Origin: Chitinophaga pinensis
GTDB taxonomy: Bacteria > Bacteroidota > Bacteroidia > Chitinophagales > UBA10324
Length of the DNA: 35,302 nt
Direction: 5' to 3'
Assembly: GCA_945903305.1 (NCBI GenBank)
Contig: CAMDOA010000022.1
Location: 1-35,302, forward strand
A program made the position numbers and the translations under genes. This document shows positions 1 through 9,122 of this stretch, piece after piece; position 1 is the stretch's first letter; every line of letters starts with the position of its first letter. The notes under the pieces are model-generated. The model was not told the origin of the DNA, did no database searches, and worked only from the letters and a program-made list of their open reading frames with translations.

Positions 1-145
1 TTGGCAGATCGCGGATGTGACCATAACTCGACTTCACAATAAATTTATTGTCGAGAAATTTTTCAATGGTTTTTGCTTTTGCAGGACTCTCCACAATCAT
101 CAGCGACTTGCCTGTTCCATCTGTCTTAGTAACTTTTGTAGCCAT
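1..145 (-). CDS. topA: DNA topoisomerase I, N-terminal fragment (cut by window edge)
   Basis: The reverse strand from 145 down to the left edge encodes 48 residues starting [10 protein letters not shown]. The stretch [18 protein letters not shown] (residues 15-32) followed by YGHIRDLP (41-48) is the start of the TOPRIM domain of type IA topoisomerases, with the catalytic glutamate in VESPAKA. The enzyme relaxes negatively supercoiled DNA in the cytoplasm. Only the first part of the TOPRIM domain is present; the active-site tyrosine and zinc-ribbon regions lie outside the window. The ATG at 143-145 is the only sensible start, because the family motif begins about 15 residues later. The 194 bases between it and the next gene hold no ORF that I can support and presumably carry its promoter. 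Confidence 0.93.
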   Translation of the reverse strand, partial: MATKVTKTDGTGKSLMIVESPAKAKTIEKFLDNKFIVKSSYGHIRDLP

Positions 146-339
146 CAATCAGTTAGTTCAAAGTTTGTTTTTGTTTGAAGAATTTTTCATAAATATTTTT
201 ATGATACATTCTTCCGTCGGGCGACAAAGAAATATTTTTTGAGTTGATATTTCCAAATATGTTTTACAGAAGTCTTACACACACAGCCGGAAAAGCTTGG
301 TGCAGCAATGGTTTCATCGGAATATTTTTTTTTCTTAAG

Positions 340-1668
340 CTATTTTATGGTTTCATTAAACACAACTCCTAATTCCTTCAACTCTTTTAATGCAGGTTCA
401 TACACTTCCTTCATAACAGGAATATGAACTCCTTTCAGTTTTAAATCAGTTGTTAAAATCAGTTTCACCATTATGCCGAGTGGCAAGCCAACAGTTTTTG
501 CCATTGCAGTTTGTTGCTTCTCTCCCTCTAAAACCATGGTGCTGGTGTGCAGATATTTTTTTTTCCCAATTGTGTATTCAAATTCATGAAGCATAACCAC
601 CATGTCGCGGTCATTTTTTTTCATCACCCATTTTTCTTCCATCAATGATTGAAGGATTTGTGCAGGTGTAACGGTGCTTGCCCCTATTTTTTTATTGTCG
701 ATAATTCCGAGCCACTTTAAGCGCTCAATAATCTTATCATCTTTTTTTATTCCGAGAGTTCGTGCGAGTGTTTTGATTACATCTTCATCTTTCTTTTTTG
801 AGAGCAAGTATCCATACAACCAATCGCGATAAGTCATTTTATCTGAAACTTCAATGGTGTAGGAATCATCTGTTACACCTAACTGTACCAATGCATTCCA
901 CGCCGAACAATATCCATCCTTTCTTAAAGTTGCGCGAATGATGGTATCAATTCCTGTCAACTGATAAGTATCAATGTAAGAAAGGCTATCGCGGTTCGGA
1001 TACAATTCAAAATTTCCGTAGCCCTTAATTTTTATTGCTTCAGCTTCAGCAAACAAACGATGATACGGTTTGAATTTTTTTATTCCATGTTCGAGATACT
1101 GCGCTGTTGCCTGACCGGCTAACACCACATTGCGCGGGTTCCACGAGATTTTATAATGCCAAGGATTATCATCACACGCAGGTGCTACCAACCCGCCGCA
1201 CGATGATTTGAAGGAAGAAATTTTTCCGCCTTTCGATTTTACTTCATCAATAATCTGCATGGCACTCATGTGATCAATACCGGGATCGAGTCCCATTTCG
1301 CACATGAATAAAATTCCTTTCTTGGTTGCTTCATCATTCAACTCGTGCATCTTCTTAGAAACATAGGAAGCAGTGACTAAATGTTTTGAGTGAGTTAAAC
1401 AATGTGCAGCAACACGATCATGCAAATGCGGTGGCAACATGGAAACCACCACATCGTGTTCGCTGATTATATAACTTGCTCTGTCTTCATCATCAATGGT
1501 AAATGAAATTGCAATTCCGTTTGCGTGATTATTTATTCTGTCGCTTGCATGTTTCACATCAATATCGGCAACAGTAATTTTCCAATCAAACTGAACTGAA
1601 TTATTCAGTAAATAATCAATGGCTGCTGAAGATGACCGACCGGCTCCGAGAACTAAAATCTGTTTCAT
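340..1668 (-). CDS. Saccharopine dehydrogenase-like oxidoreductase
   Basis: This 442-residue cytoplasmic protein starts with a Rossmann fold: MKQILVLGAG with GAGRSS at residues 8-13. It continues with the saccharopine dehydrogenase signature regions GLDPGIDHM (126-134) and SCGGLVAP (156-163), then DNPWHYKISWNPRN (167-180). These match the saccharopine reductase (Lys9) and C-terminal LKR/SDH domain group, which interconverts saccharopine with 2-aminoadipate 6-semialdehyde and glutamate using NAD(P)H. The length fits a complete enzyme. Whether it acts in lysine degradation or in another amino-acid pathway cannot be told from the sequence, since no other lysine gene is nearby. It is divergent from cytidine deaminase, with a repeat-bearing 167-base gap between the starts. 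The family assignment is firm; the substrate is inferred. Confidence 0.85.
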   Translation of the reverse strand: MKQILVLGAGRSSSAAIDYLLNNSVQFDWKITVADIDVKHASDRINNHANGIAISFTIDDEDRASYIISEHDVVVSMLPPHLHDRVAAHCLTHSKHLVTASYVSKKMHELNDEATKKGILFMCEMGLDPGIDHMSAMQIIDEVKSKGGKISSFKSSCGGLVAPACDDNPWHYKISWNPRNVVLAGQATAQYLEHGIKKFKPYHRLFAEAEAIKIKGYGNFELYPNRDSLSYIDTYQLTGIDTIIRATLRKDGYCSAWNALVQLGVTDDSYTIEVSDKMTYRDWLYGYLLSKKKDEDVIKTLARTLGIKKDDKIIERLKWLGIIDNKKIGASTVTPAQILQSLMEEKWVMKKNDRDMVVMLHEFEYTIGKKKYLHTSTMVLEGEKQQTAMAKTVGLPLGIMVKLILTTDLKLKGVHIPVMKEVYEPALKELKELGVVFNETIK

Positions 1669-1716
1669 TGGGCAATATTAGTGATTTGAAGATTTGAAAT
1701 TGAAATACAAATCTAT

Positions 1717-1786
1717 AACCGCAGAGACGCAGAGGCGCAGAGGCGCAGAGAAATTTACCATAAAAAAACTTTGCGACTCTGTGGTG
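1717..1786. repeat. Dispersed GCAGAG-type imperfect palindrome, copy 1
   Basis: The left half is a run of GCAGAGACGCAGAGGCGC-like units and the right half reads CTTTGCGACTCTGTGGT. The outer ends are imperfect inverted copies of each other (ACCGCAGAGACGCAGAG against ACCACAGAGTCGCAAAG on the other strand). Partial relatives lie at 16975-17016 and 32821-32848. It sits between the divergent starts of the saccharopine dehydrogenase-like gene and cdd. Confidence 0.7.
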
Positions 1787-1835
1787 AATATTAATCCTTG
1801 AACATTTACTTATTTTGCCCTCAACAATTTTATGC

Positions 1836-2321
1836 ATGATTAAAAAAATTATTCAATCCACAATTACAGAGTATGATAAGCCAAGTGAATTAAGTGTGGC
1901 GGATCGCAACTTATTAAACGAAGCAGGGAAAGCAACAGGAAATTCCTATTCGCCTTATTCAGAATTTAAAGTGGGTGCTGCGGCATTGCTTTCTAATGGC
2001 GAAATTGTTACAGGCAGTAATCAGGAAAATGCCTCCTATCCTATTGGTATTTGTGCGGAGCGTGTAACACTTTCTGCAGTATCGGCAGTTCATCCGAAAC
2101 AAAAAATTGTTTCGCTTGCCATTACTTTCAAAAGTAAAATGAAATGGACAACACCGGTTAGTCCGTGCGGAATATGCCGTCAGACTTTATTGGAATACGA
2201 ACAGCGACAGAAAAATAATATCCGGATTATTTTGCGCGGAGAAGGCGGAAAAATTCAGATCATAGAATCAGCTAAAGATTTATTGCCCTTGTATTTTGAT
2301 AAATCAGTTCTTGGTAAATAA
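1836..2321 (+). CDS. cdd: Cytidine deaminase
   Basis: This 161-residue protein hydrolytically deaminates cytidine and deoxycytidine to uridine and deoxyuridine in pyrimidine salvage. It has the zinc-binding active site of the tetrameric class: CAE at residues 73-75 (Cys ligand and catalytic Glu) and PCGICRQ at 110-116 with the other two Cys ligands, 111 and 114. SPYSEFKVGAA near residue 39 is the conserved substrate-side motif. I start at the ATG at 1836 (MIKKIIQ). An in-frame TTG seven codons earlier would add a tail with no family match. About 16 residues precede the usual beginning of the domain, slightly longer than typical. It is a single-gene unit running towards the MORN-protein gene. 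Confidence 0.93.
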   Translation: MIKKIIQSTITEYDKPSELSVADRNLLNEAGKATGNSYSPYSEFKVGAAALLSNGEIVTGSNQENASYPIGICAERVTLSAVSAVHPKQKIVSLAITFKSKMKWTTPVSPCGICRQTLLEYEQRQKNNIRIILRGEGGKIQIIESAKDLLPLYFDKSVLGK

Positions 2322-2326
2322 TTTTT

Positions 2327-2357
2327 TTTGAAGATTTGATAAAAGGTATGATACTTG
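2327..2357 (+). promoter_or_regulatory. Possible promoter of the MORN-repeat gene
   Basis: TTTG at 2327-2330 is followed after 21 bases by TACTTG at 2352-2357. This resembles the Bacteroidota pattern of TTTG at -33 and TAnnTTTG at -7, but the -7 element is imperfect. The gene start lies 39 bases downstream. Confidence 0.35.
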
Positions 2358-2396
2358 CAAAAAGAACTTTTTTAAAACAAACTAAAATCAATAATC

Positions 2397-2807
2397 ATGA
2401 AGAAATTTTCTACCCTTTTATTAATGCTCGCGCTTTATTTTCCTGTAAATGCGCAAACAGTTACAGCTGAAACTGATTCTGTTAAAACAAAAGGTTGCGT
2501 AGATGGCGATTGCATATCGCTTGTAGGCAAATATTTATTTGTAAACGGAGATAAGTACAATGGCGAATGGCGCGAAGGCAAGCGATATGGCTATGGTCGT
2601 TATGACTGGAAAAACGGTGAATGGTATTTAGGTGATTTTACAGACGATAAAATTACCGGCACCGGAAGTTTTCATTTATTAAGCGGTAAATGGATTGGCG
2701 GCAATTTTGAAGATTGCGTATTAGTAAAAACAAATACAGAAACCGATTCGGTTATATATAAAAATTACAAGATTCAGCAAATGGCTCCAAAGTCAGAGGT
2801 GAAATAA
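2397..2807 (+). CDS. Secreted MORN-repeat protein
   Basis: This 136-residue protein has a clear signal peptide (MKKFSTLLLMLALYFPVNAQ) and is expected in the periplasm or at the surface. Residues about 46-100 contain two to three MORN-type repeats, such as GDKYNGEWREGKRYGYGRYD and GEWYLGDFTDDKITGTGSF, with the usual G-Y/W-G spacing. MORN repeats form beta-hairpin rods and serve in protein or lipid contacts; no enzymatic domain is visible. The sequence before the repeats holds a CVDGDC motif (two Cys) of unknown role, possibly a disulfide. It ends just before a strong terminator and is convergent with the TonB receptor gene. Its function is unknown. Confidence 0.8.
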   Translation: MKKFSTLLLMLALYFPVNAQTVTAETDSVKTKGCVDGDCISLVGKYLFVNGDKYNGEWREGKRYGYGRYDWKNGEWYLGDFTDDKITGTGSFHLLSGKWIGGNFEDCVLVKTNTETDSVIYKNYKIQQMAPKSEVK

Positions 2808-2831
2808 ATTATTTTTAAAATTTTTAAATAA

Positions 2832-2863
2832 AAAACCCGTTTCAATAATTTGAAGCGGGTTTT
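2832..2863. terminator. Bidirectional intrinsic terminator
   Basis: A 13-base stem (AAAACCCGTTTCA at 2832-2844 with TGAAGCGGGTTTT at 2851-2863, one G-T pair) encloses a 6-base loop. It is flanked by A-rich sequence on the left and a T run on the right. It lies between two convergent genes and can serve both. Confidence 0.92.
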
Positions 2864-2883
2864 TTATTTTCTGAATTAATATT

Positions 2884-5343
2884 TTAAAATCTTGACCGCA
2901 AAGTAACAATTAAATTTCGACCAGGTGCGCTCAGCCCTGATGCAAAGTAGCGATAGTTCTGATCTAAAATATTTTCAATTGCAAGCTGCAATTGCAAAAA
3001 TTTGTTGAACTGGTAACCGGCTCTTGCATTCAATGTTATCCATGCCGGAGTGTATCCTGTAACCGGGTTTAGCGAATACAATTGATTGTCTTCGCCTTGC
3101 AGGTTGTAATTTTTTGATGCCTTGGCGCCATTGTACATGGCAAACACATCACCCGAAAATTTTTTCATATTCAATTGCAATCCGGTTTTGCCGAACAGGG
3201 GTGGAATGTGATCGAGCGGATAATCAACAGTATCAGTTTTAATTCTTCCGAAAGTATAAGTGAGTGTTGAATAGACAATAAAATTTTTGGTTACATCGGC
3301 ATGCAATCCACCGGTGCCACCATAAATAAATGCTTCGCCCTTGTTTACAGTGCTTTTTATTTCACTTAATACTCCATTGTAAATAAGGCTGTCTTCGCCA
3401 TTGAATATAAATGGTTGAACAGTTAAAGCATTTTTATACAGCGCATACCAACCGGTTGCTTCGATATGAATGGACTGATTGAACCGTTTTCCAATGGTGA
3501 TTTCGGCATTATAGATCTGTTCGGGTTTTAGTTTTTCATTCGGCACAATCAAAGAACCACCAGTGGATTCAAAAATTTTTGTCATGTCATCAACATTCGG
3601 TGTTCGAAATCCATTGGAGAAAAGCAAGGCAAGATGCCAATCGTTTCCGGGTTTAAAAACCAAACCAATATTACCGGTTACTGCATTGGATGATTGGTTT
3701 ATTTCTGTGAAAGGAAATTTAAAAAATGTGGTATCAATAAATTCGGCATGCAGATAATTATTAGTGAATCGCAAACCCTGACTGAAAACCAGTTTTTCAC
3801 CAAGTTCCCAATTGTGTGTAAGGTAGGCAGCCAATGATCTTGTATCGGAACCACCATCGGGGTAGCGAGTATCTGTTGCACCTGTTTCACCCGAAATGAG
3901 ATTGACAAAATCAGCTGTTGAAGTAACCTCATTCATCACTCCTTCCAATCCATACCTCAATTCATTGGATAAAAATTTCTTTTCAAAATCAGCATTCACC
4001 GAAAAAACATCCACCAGTTCATTCCGGTTACTCCTTTTTGCATTATTGAATTTCCGCTGATGCCGGCTTTCTTCCACCTGCTGATAAGCCAGTATGATAT
4101 TGGCATTATCATAAAAACATTTTTCGGCATTTAACTTTAATGTATAAGAACCCAGCATTCTTTTTTGCGGTCCGTAGTACCATTCGCCATTGCTGAAATT
4201 TCCATTGCTGCTTACTTCCGTCAGCCGGTCGTAACGCGGAATATCGGTAGTGGTGCTGAATTGAAAATTTAACAGATGCGATACTATATTATTTTGCTGG
4301 AATAAAATTTTTTGCATCACATCGTACTGCGAGTAACCTGTGCCCACCTGAATATTCGGGTCAGTGTTTTGAATCATGGTATCTCCGGTTCCGGTCCATT
4401 GTTGGTAATAATTTCTTTTACCCCAATCGGCATACATCGAGTTTCGAACATTTCCTTGTCGCAAATCACCAAACACCGAATAGCTGACTGAAGTGAGTGA
4501 TGCAAATTTTCCCTTGCCGAAATTCAAATTAAGGTGTCCGGCATATCCATTGTCAACCGATGAATATCGCGCCCAACCACTACCCTTCGCACTAAATTTC
4601 TTATCAGCTTGAATAAAAGGTTTTCGTGTATATAAATGCATGACTCCACCCAACGCATCACTGCCATAAATTACGGAGCCCGGGCCAAAAATTAATTCCA
4701 TTCGGTCGAGTGACGATGGATCGAGCGAAATAATGTTTTGCAAGTGACCACCCCGAAAAATGGCGTTGTTCATGCGCACTCCATCTACTACAATCAAAAC
4801 TTTATTCGCCTCAAAACCCCGCAACGATGGGCTTCCGCCACCATACTGACTGCGCTGCACAAACACTTGTCCGCTTTGTTCCAGCAATGTTCCGGTGTTG
4901 CTCGGGTTTATGTTTTCAATTTGTTTACTGGTAATTATGGCAATCTGATTGGGTACATCGGTTCGTTTCTCTTCAAACCGGCTGCTCGAAACCACAATCT
5001 CATCAATGGTATAACTTGTTGGATTTAAACCGACCATGAATTTCATGTTCTGCAAATCGTTCCAGGTGAGCAATACTTCCTGGTATCCGATGCAACTGAT
5101 TAATATCTCTTTTGATTTTGCAAAACCACTTAAATCTGCTTCGCCTTTTTCATTCGTAATTAGTGTTTGGCTTTTATCAAATTGTATTGTGACTTTAAGC
5201 AAAGGTTGAAGAGTGGTATTGTCAAACACTTTTATTGTTTGCGCTTGAGTGAAAGAGAAAAAAGAAATGAGAACGCAAAAAGAAAAAAAACTTTTATAGG
5301 CTGTGTAATAAATATGATTTATGTATTGATGAATTGATTTCAT
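2884..5343 (-). CDS. TonB-dependent outer-membrane receptor
   Basis: This 819-residue outer-membrane protein imports a ligand using TonB energy. It has a signal peptide ending near AQA at residues 33-35 and a carboxypeptidase-regulatory-like beta-sandwich (about 36-106). A DEIVVSSSR segment (114-122) sits where a TonB box is expected. The plug domain (about 125-240) contains LRGFEANKVLIVVDGVRMNN and FGPGSVIYGSDALGG. A 22-strand-type barrel follows, ending in LRSRF. The plug wording, notably DGVRMNNAIFRGGHLQN, resembles haem/haemoglobin-type receptors, but this does not fix the ligand. The upstream 188-residue membrane-protein gene ends 74 bases before its start, suggesting co-transcription. 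No SusD partner is present, so it is not a SusC-type polysaccharide importer. Confidence 0.92.
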   Translation of the reverse strand: MKSIHQYINHIYYTAYKSFFSFCVLISFFSFTQAQTIKVFDNTTLQPLLKVTIQFDKSQTLITNEKGEADLSGFAKSKEILISCIGYQEVLLTWNDLQNMKFMVGLNPTSYTIDEIVVSSSRFEEKRTDVPNQIAIITSKQIENINPSNTGTLLEQSGQVFVQRSQYGGGSPSLRGFEANKVLIVVDGVRMNNAIFRGGHLQNIISLDPSSLDRMELIFGPGSVIYGSDALGGVMHLYTRKPFIQADKKFSAKGSGWARYSSVDNGYAGHLNLNFGKGKFASLTSVSYSVFGDLRQGNVRNSMYADWGKRNYYQQWTGTGDTMIQNTDPNIQVGTGYSQYDVMQKILFQQNNIVSHLLNFQFSTTTDIPRYDRLTEVSSNGNFSNGEWYYGPQKRMLGSYTLKLNAEKCFYDNANIILAYQQVEESRHQRKFNNAKRSNRNELVDVFSVNADFEKKFLSNELRYGLEGVMNEVTSTADFVNLISGETGATDTRYPDGGSDTRSLAAYLTHNWELGEKLVFSQGLRFTNNYLHAEFIDTTFFKFPFTEINQSSNAVTGNIGLVFKPGNDWHLALLFSNGFRTPNVDDMTKIFESTGGSLIVPNEKLKPEQIYNAEITIGKRFNQSIHIEATGWYALYKNALTVQPFIFNGEDSLIYNGVLSEIKSTVNKGEAFIYGGTGGLHADVTKNFIVYSTLTYTFGRIKTDTVDYPLDHIPPLFGKTGLQLNMKKFSGDVFAMYNGAKASKNYNLQGEDNQLYSLNPVTGYTPAWITLNARAGYQFNKFLQLQLAIENILDQNYRYFASGLSAPGRNLIVTLRSRF

Positions 5344-5417
5344 GAATTTAGTTTTTGATTGAAATAAAATGCAAACACTATCCCTATAAAAAAGGATAAT
5401 TAGTAATAGTTAATAAA

Positions 5418-5984
5418 TTAAACTGTGAAATCAGGTGGAGAATAAAGGATAGTTTGATAGCCCGATAAAATTCCTTTTTCTGTTTCAGAATGATATATAG
5501 TTACAGAAATAAACCCGGTATCTAAATTTGAAACTTGTAACGGCGGATATTCTTTGTTCAATGATTTCATAAAAGAAACCAATCCTTGTTTGCCAGTATT
5601 GTTTTTATCCTTTTCAATTAACGACATTATTTCCGATTCCTTCTTATCGGATATGCAGTAAAAAATTTCATTGTCACCGGTTCCTGTTTTAGATACAATA
5701 TCGAACCATTCGCCATTTACAGTTATTTCCTTTTTGTTTATCCGTATTGCGCCCTTTGTCTTTTTAAAATTTATCAGCGTCAATTTTTCAACAGGAATAT
5801 TTTTTTCCATCAATTCCTTTTGAGCATGCATATTCTGATTCCATAAATAGCAAACTACAATCCAGCAAAATGCACTCTGCAACAAAATTATTGCCGACAT
5901 AAATAATGAAACCGATTGCATCCATATTTTCACTGCAACAAATGTAATCGGTGCAATCAGTTTTTGGTAAGCTATATATATCAT
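5418..5984 (-). CDS. Small membrane protein of unknown function upstream of TonB receptor
   Basis: This 188-residue protein is not one I recognise. The N-terminal 50 residues are hydrophobic, with a long membrane helix around 24-48 (SVSLFMSAIILLQSAFCWIV). The rest is a hydrophilic mixed alpha/beta domain of about 135 residues ending in YSPPDFTV. The topology suggests a membrane-anchored protein with a periplasmic domain. An internal ATG at codon 22 (position 5921) would give a more ordinary anchor and could be the true start. It lies in the same direction as, and 74 bases from, the TonB receptor, so it may assist that receptor or its ligand; this is an inference from position only. Confidence 0.6.
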   Translation of the reverse strand: MIYIAYQKLIAPITFVAVKIWMQSVSLFMSAIILLQSAFCWIVVCYLWNQNMHAQKELMEKNIPVEKLTLINFKKTKGAIRINKKEITVNGEWFDIVSKTGTGDNEIFYCISDKKESEIMSLIEKDKNNTGKQGLVSFMKSLNKEYPPLQVSNLDTGFISVTIYHSETEKGILSGYQTILYSPPDFTV

Positions 5985-6026
5985 GATTTTGTAAAACCTG
6001 AACGAAAGGATTCAAATCTGTTGCTT

Positions 6027-6034
6027 TATGTTTG
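6027..6034 (+). promoter_or_regulatory. Promoter -7 element for rocD
   Basis: TATGTTTG matches the Bacteroidota -7 consensus TAnnTTTG exactly. It lies 20 bases before the rocD start. I see no convincing TTTG at the -33 distance. Confidence 0.45.
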
Positions 6035-6054
6035 CCTCAGAAAATTAAAAACAG

Positions 6055-7302
6055 ATGATGGCTGATACAAAAATTAATTACATCGGTTTAGAAGAAAAGT
6101 ACGGTGCTCACAATTATCATCCGCTCCCTGTAGTACTCGAAAGAGGCGAAGGTGTTTTTGTTTACGATACTGAAGGAAAAAGATATTTTGATTTTCTATC
6201 GGCATACTCTGCGGTTAATCAAGGTCATTGTCATCCGCGTATTATTCAATCGCTGATTGAGCAGGCACAAAAGCTGACTTTAACCAGTCGTGCTTTTCAT
6301 AATAATTTATTAGGGCAGTTTGAAGAGTACATCACCAAACTTTTTGGATACGACAAAGTGTTACCAATGAATACAGGTGTTGAGGGAGTTGAAACGGCAA
6401 TAAAACTTTGTCGCCGCTGGGCTTATGATGTTAAAGGAATAAAAAACAACGAAGCAAAAATTATTGTTTGCAATGGAAATTTTCATGGTCGTACTACAAC
6501 CGTTATTTCTTTCAGCAGTGATCCTGATTCGAAGAATGGATACGGACCTTACACTCCCGGCTTCATTAATATTCCATACAATGATTTAGCTGCTTTGGAA
6601 AATGCATTGCAGGATTCAACTGTCGCCGGGTTTTTGGTAGAACCCATTCAGGGTGAAGCAGGAGTAGTGGTGCCTGACGAAGGATATTTAGCTTCCGCTA
6701 AGAAATTATGTGCTGCGAAAAATGTTTTATTCATTGCCGATGAAATTCAATCCGGATTAGCCCGAACCGGAAAAATGCTTGCGTGTGATTATGAAAATGT
6801 GCACCCCGATATTTTAATTCTTGGAAAGGCGTTGAGCGGCGGAACACTTCCTGTGTCGGCTGTTTTGTGTAACAATGAAATTATGCTCACCATAAAACCG
6901 GGAGAGCACGGCAGTACTTACGGGGGCAATCCGCTTGCTTGTGCCGTTACAATGACTGCTTTGGATGTTTTACAAGATGAAAAATTGGCTGAAAATTCTT
7001 TTTATCTCGGAAATATTTTACGAGAAGAGTTAAACAAATTGAATAAAAATTTAGTAACCACAGTTCGTGGCAAAGGATTATTCAATGCCATAATTATAAA
7101 ACCTGTTGTTGATGATAACACCAACAATGGGGGCGGTAAGAAAAAAGATGCCTGGGATTTTTGTATTGCCATGATGAAGAATGGCTTGCTGGCAAAACCC
7201 ACTCATGGTGATATAATTCGTTTTGCTCCGCCACTTATTATTACTGAAGAACAATTGATGGAGTGTATTGATATTATTAAAAAGACAGCTGAGGAGTTTT
7301 AA
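6055..7302 (+). CDS. rocD: Ornithine aminotransferase
   Basis: This 415-residue PLP enzyme of the class III aminotransferase family transfers the delta-amino group of ornithine to 2-oxoglutarate, giving glutamate 5-semialdehyde for arginine and proline metabolism. Visible motifs are [18 protein letters not shown] (residues 17-34, typical of ornithine aminotransferase), FHGRT (143-147), the PLP-contacting ADEIQSG (228-234, Asp229) and the Schiff-base lysine in LGKALSGG (Lys258). [12 protein letters not shown] follows. The length equals that of the family. Two adjacent ATGs (6055 and 6058) are both possible starts. A lysine- and glycine-rich surface insertion (NNGGGKKKD, near 365) is slightly unusual. 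It is monocistronic, divergent from the small membrane-protein gene. Confidence 0.94.
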   Translation: MMADTKINYIGLEEKYGAHNYHPLPVVLERGEGVFVYDTEGKRYFDFLSAYSAVNQGHCHPRIIQSLIEQAQKLTLTSRAFHNNLLGQFEEYITKLFGYDKVLPMNTGVEGVETAIKLCRRWAYDVKGIKNNEAKIIVCNGNFHGRTTTVISFSSDPDSKNGYGPYTPGFINIPYNDLAALENALQDSTVAGFLVEPIQGEAGVVVPDEGYLASAKKLCAAKNVLFIADEIQSGLARTGKMLACDYENVHPDILILGKALSGGTLPVSAVLCNNEIMLTIKPGEHGSTYGGNPLACAVTMTALDVLQDEKLAENSFYLGNILREELNKLNKNLVTTVRGKGLFNAIIIKPVVDDNTNNGGGKKKDAWDFCIAMMKNGLLAKPTHGDIIRFAPPLIITEEQLMECIDIIKKTAEEF

Positions 7303-7397
7303 TTGCATCAGAACAAAATAAAAACGCCGTGTCTCGCCATGCTCAAGGCAAAGGCTGCGGGAGGCACGCCTTTGAATGGTTCTTCATAAAACAACGA

Positions 7398-7422
7398 TGC
7401 CATCGCAGGGTGCGATGGCATA
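7398..7422. terminator. Hairpin between convergent rocD and barrel-protein gene
   Basis: A perfect 11-base inverted repeat (ATGCCATCGCA / TGCGATGGCAT) is separated by GGG. It is followed on the plus strand by AGTATTCTTTT, a weak U-tract. It may act as the rocD terminator or be a repeat element. GC-rich sequence just before it (7324-7372) looks repeat-like as well. Confidence 0.5.
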
Positions 7423-7479
7423 GTATTCTTTTCAATAATAATTCCTTTTAATTATTCTTCATCAAAACTAATTGCTGGG

Positions 7480-8610
7480 TCAGTGTTTCATTCCGCCAAA
7501 TTGATAGCGCAACGAAAGATTAATCAGGTAATCGGCAAAAGCAGCATCACCGTGCCTGAGTCCTGAAGGGTCTGCAAGGTCATAGACACTTTTTGTGCGG
7601 TTGCGATAAAGTGCTACTGGTGCATTAAGAGAACAGAATAATTTTTTATGATTCCATGAAAGTCCAGGTTCTGAGGAAATTATATAACCCGGGCGACGGA
7701 AGCCATCACTTTCACCAATTAAATCATGACTCGGAACACCCTCGGCACGAGCGCCTAGGCTTAATGAAATGCCATGCTTAGGCAAAAGAGTATAGTTCAA
7801 ACCGATGCGGCCAGCGAACTGATCGGCTATGGAATGATAAGCAATTATGGGATCAACATTAACCAAGGTACCTCGGGTGATGGTGCTGTTATAATTCTGC
7901 GGGTTGAACAGATAAAACCCATTGTAGTAACCCCAGCAGTTTTTAAACAATTTTTTAAATCCTGAAATTTCTAAATTAAATCCCCAGCCGCCATCTCCTA
8001 ACTGAATGCTTTGATCAACTGCCTTATTAACTAATGAATCTGTTCCTTCGCTTGATATTTTATGAAAATCGCCCAGCACATTTGAATTGCCAGTGGGAGC
8101 TTTCAAGGCAGCACCAAAACTAATATTACCTTTTAACGAATCGTTGTGCGGATTAAATAACCAATAATAACCAGATAAACGAAGATCGCCAATTCCCTTA
8201 GAGCCAGTATTGAATCTAAGTTGGTCAGGATTGGTAGTGGTGCTGTTTCCATAATGTTCGTACAAAGATGAGCGATCAAAATAAATTACTGGTAGATTAA
8301 TGGCAACCGAAAAGCAGCTGCTTAATCCATAGGTTACACCTAGATCAACTGAGTGGGAAATGTTTATGACATTGGTTTTGTCGATAACACGCTCAACTTG
8401 TTCGGTATCGCCTTTAAAATGTTTGTACGATTCAAAGTAGCGGTAGGAGGCAGAAACCTGAAATTGTTTTTTCATTAACAATCCATTGTTTTCGGCGCTG
8501 CCGCCAACTGCACAACCCATTGGGCGAACGGCAACACAACCCTGGCCGTTTGATTTGCTTCCGGCTAAAAGAATAATAAAAACTAAAATGGTTTGTATCC
8601 GTTTTTTCAT
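7480..8610 (-). CDS. Probable outer-membrane beta-barrel protein, function unknown
   Basis: This 376-residue protein starts with a signal peptide (MKKRIQTILVFIILLAGSKSNG). The mature N-terminus carries two cysteines (CVAVRPMGC). The remainder is alternating amphipathic strands with many aromatic ends, for example FQVSASYRYFES, HSVDLGVTYGLSSCFSVAI and RIGLNYTLLPKHGISLSLG. The C-terminal strand LINLSLRYQFGG is typical of an outer-membrane barrel. It resembles the loosely defined transporter/MetA-like barrel group, but I cannot name a substrate. The DoxX-family gene ends 80 bases before its start in the same direction, so the two may be co-transcribed. Confidence 0.65.
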   Translation of the reverse strand: MKKRIQTILVFIILLAGSKSNGQGCVAVRPMGCAVGGSAENNGLLMKKQFQVSASYRYFESYKHFKGDTEQVERVIDKTNVINISHSVDLGVTYGLSSCFSVAINLPVIYFDRSSLYEHYGNSTTTNPDQLRFNTGSKGIGDLRLSGYYWLFNPHNDSLKGNISFGAALKAPTGNSNVLGDFHKISSEGTDSLVNKAVDQSIQLGDGGWGFNLEISGFKKLFKNCWGYYNGFYLFNPQNYNSTITRGTLVNVDPIIAYHSIADQFAGRIGLNYTLLPKHGISLSLGARAEGVPSHDLIGESDGFRRPGYIISSEPGLSWNHKKLFCSLNAPVALYRNRTKSVYDLADPSGLRHGDAAFADYLINLSLRYQFGGMKH

Positions 8611-8690
8611 AAGCGGTTGATTTTGATGGGGTAAATATAAATTTTATTTTATTATGGGTTAAAATTTCTTATTTTGATAATTGCCCTCGG

Positions 8691-9122
8691 CTAAACATAA
8701 TGCGAAGAGGTGAGATTGCTTTTCTTGTGCTTTGCTGCTGGCATTCCAAGTATAATTAGTATGGCAGCCAGGAATACTATATTCTTAATAATGTATTGAC
8801 CTGCAAGGGTGAGCCCATAGGGTATTACTGTAAAGCATGCTTCGGGTATAATTATGAGTGGTAAAAAAGTGCATATCATGTGCAGCAGCAGTACTGTGAT
8901 GGTGAATGTTAAAATTTTTCTGATTAATAATCCTATGCCAATGGCTACTTCGCACCAGCCGAGAAATGGAATAAAAATATTTGCCGGAAACCAGTAAACT
9001 GTTTTTTCTATTAGCTCCTGTGCAGGACTTATACCTGCTATTTTTAGTGCCCCAAACCAAATGAATATTATTGAAAGTGTAATTCGCAGCATTAATATTT
9101 TGTAATTTTCAATCCATTGCAT
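8691..9122 (-). CDS. DoxX-family inner-membrane protein
   Basis: This 143-residue protein has four predicted membrane helices (about residues 7-27, 46-66, 70-92 and 107-126). Typical DoxX wording includes RITLSIIFIWFGALKIAG near the start, WCEVAIGIGLL before the second helix pair and GQYIIKNIVFLAAIL in the last helix. DoxX-like proteins are poorly understood; some partner with oxidoreductases or act in sulfur and redox stress. No such partner is seen here. The downstream gene in the same direction encodes a barrel-like protein. Family membership is well supported and the function is unknown. Confidence 0.8.
   Translation of the reverse strand: MQWIENYKILMLRITLSIIFIWFGALKIAGISPAQELIEKTVYWFPANIFIPFLGWCEVAIGIGLLIRKILTFTITVLLLHMICTFLPLIIIPEACFTVIPYGLTLAGQYIIKNIVFLAAILIILGMPAAKHKKSNLTSSHYV

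Noticed and set aside
1815-1835. TTG start for cytidine deaminase
   Set aside because: It would add seven residues with no family match, while an ATG is present at 1836.
2884-5343. SusC-type glycan importer
   Set aside because: No SusD-like gene is adjacent and the plug wording is closer to haem/haemoglobin-type receptors.
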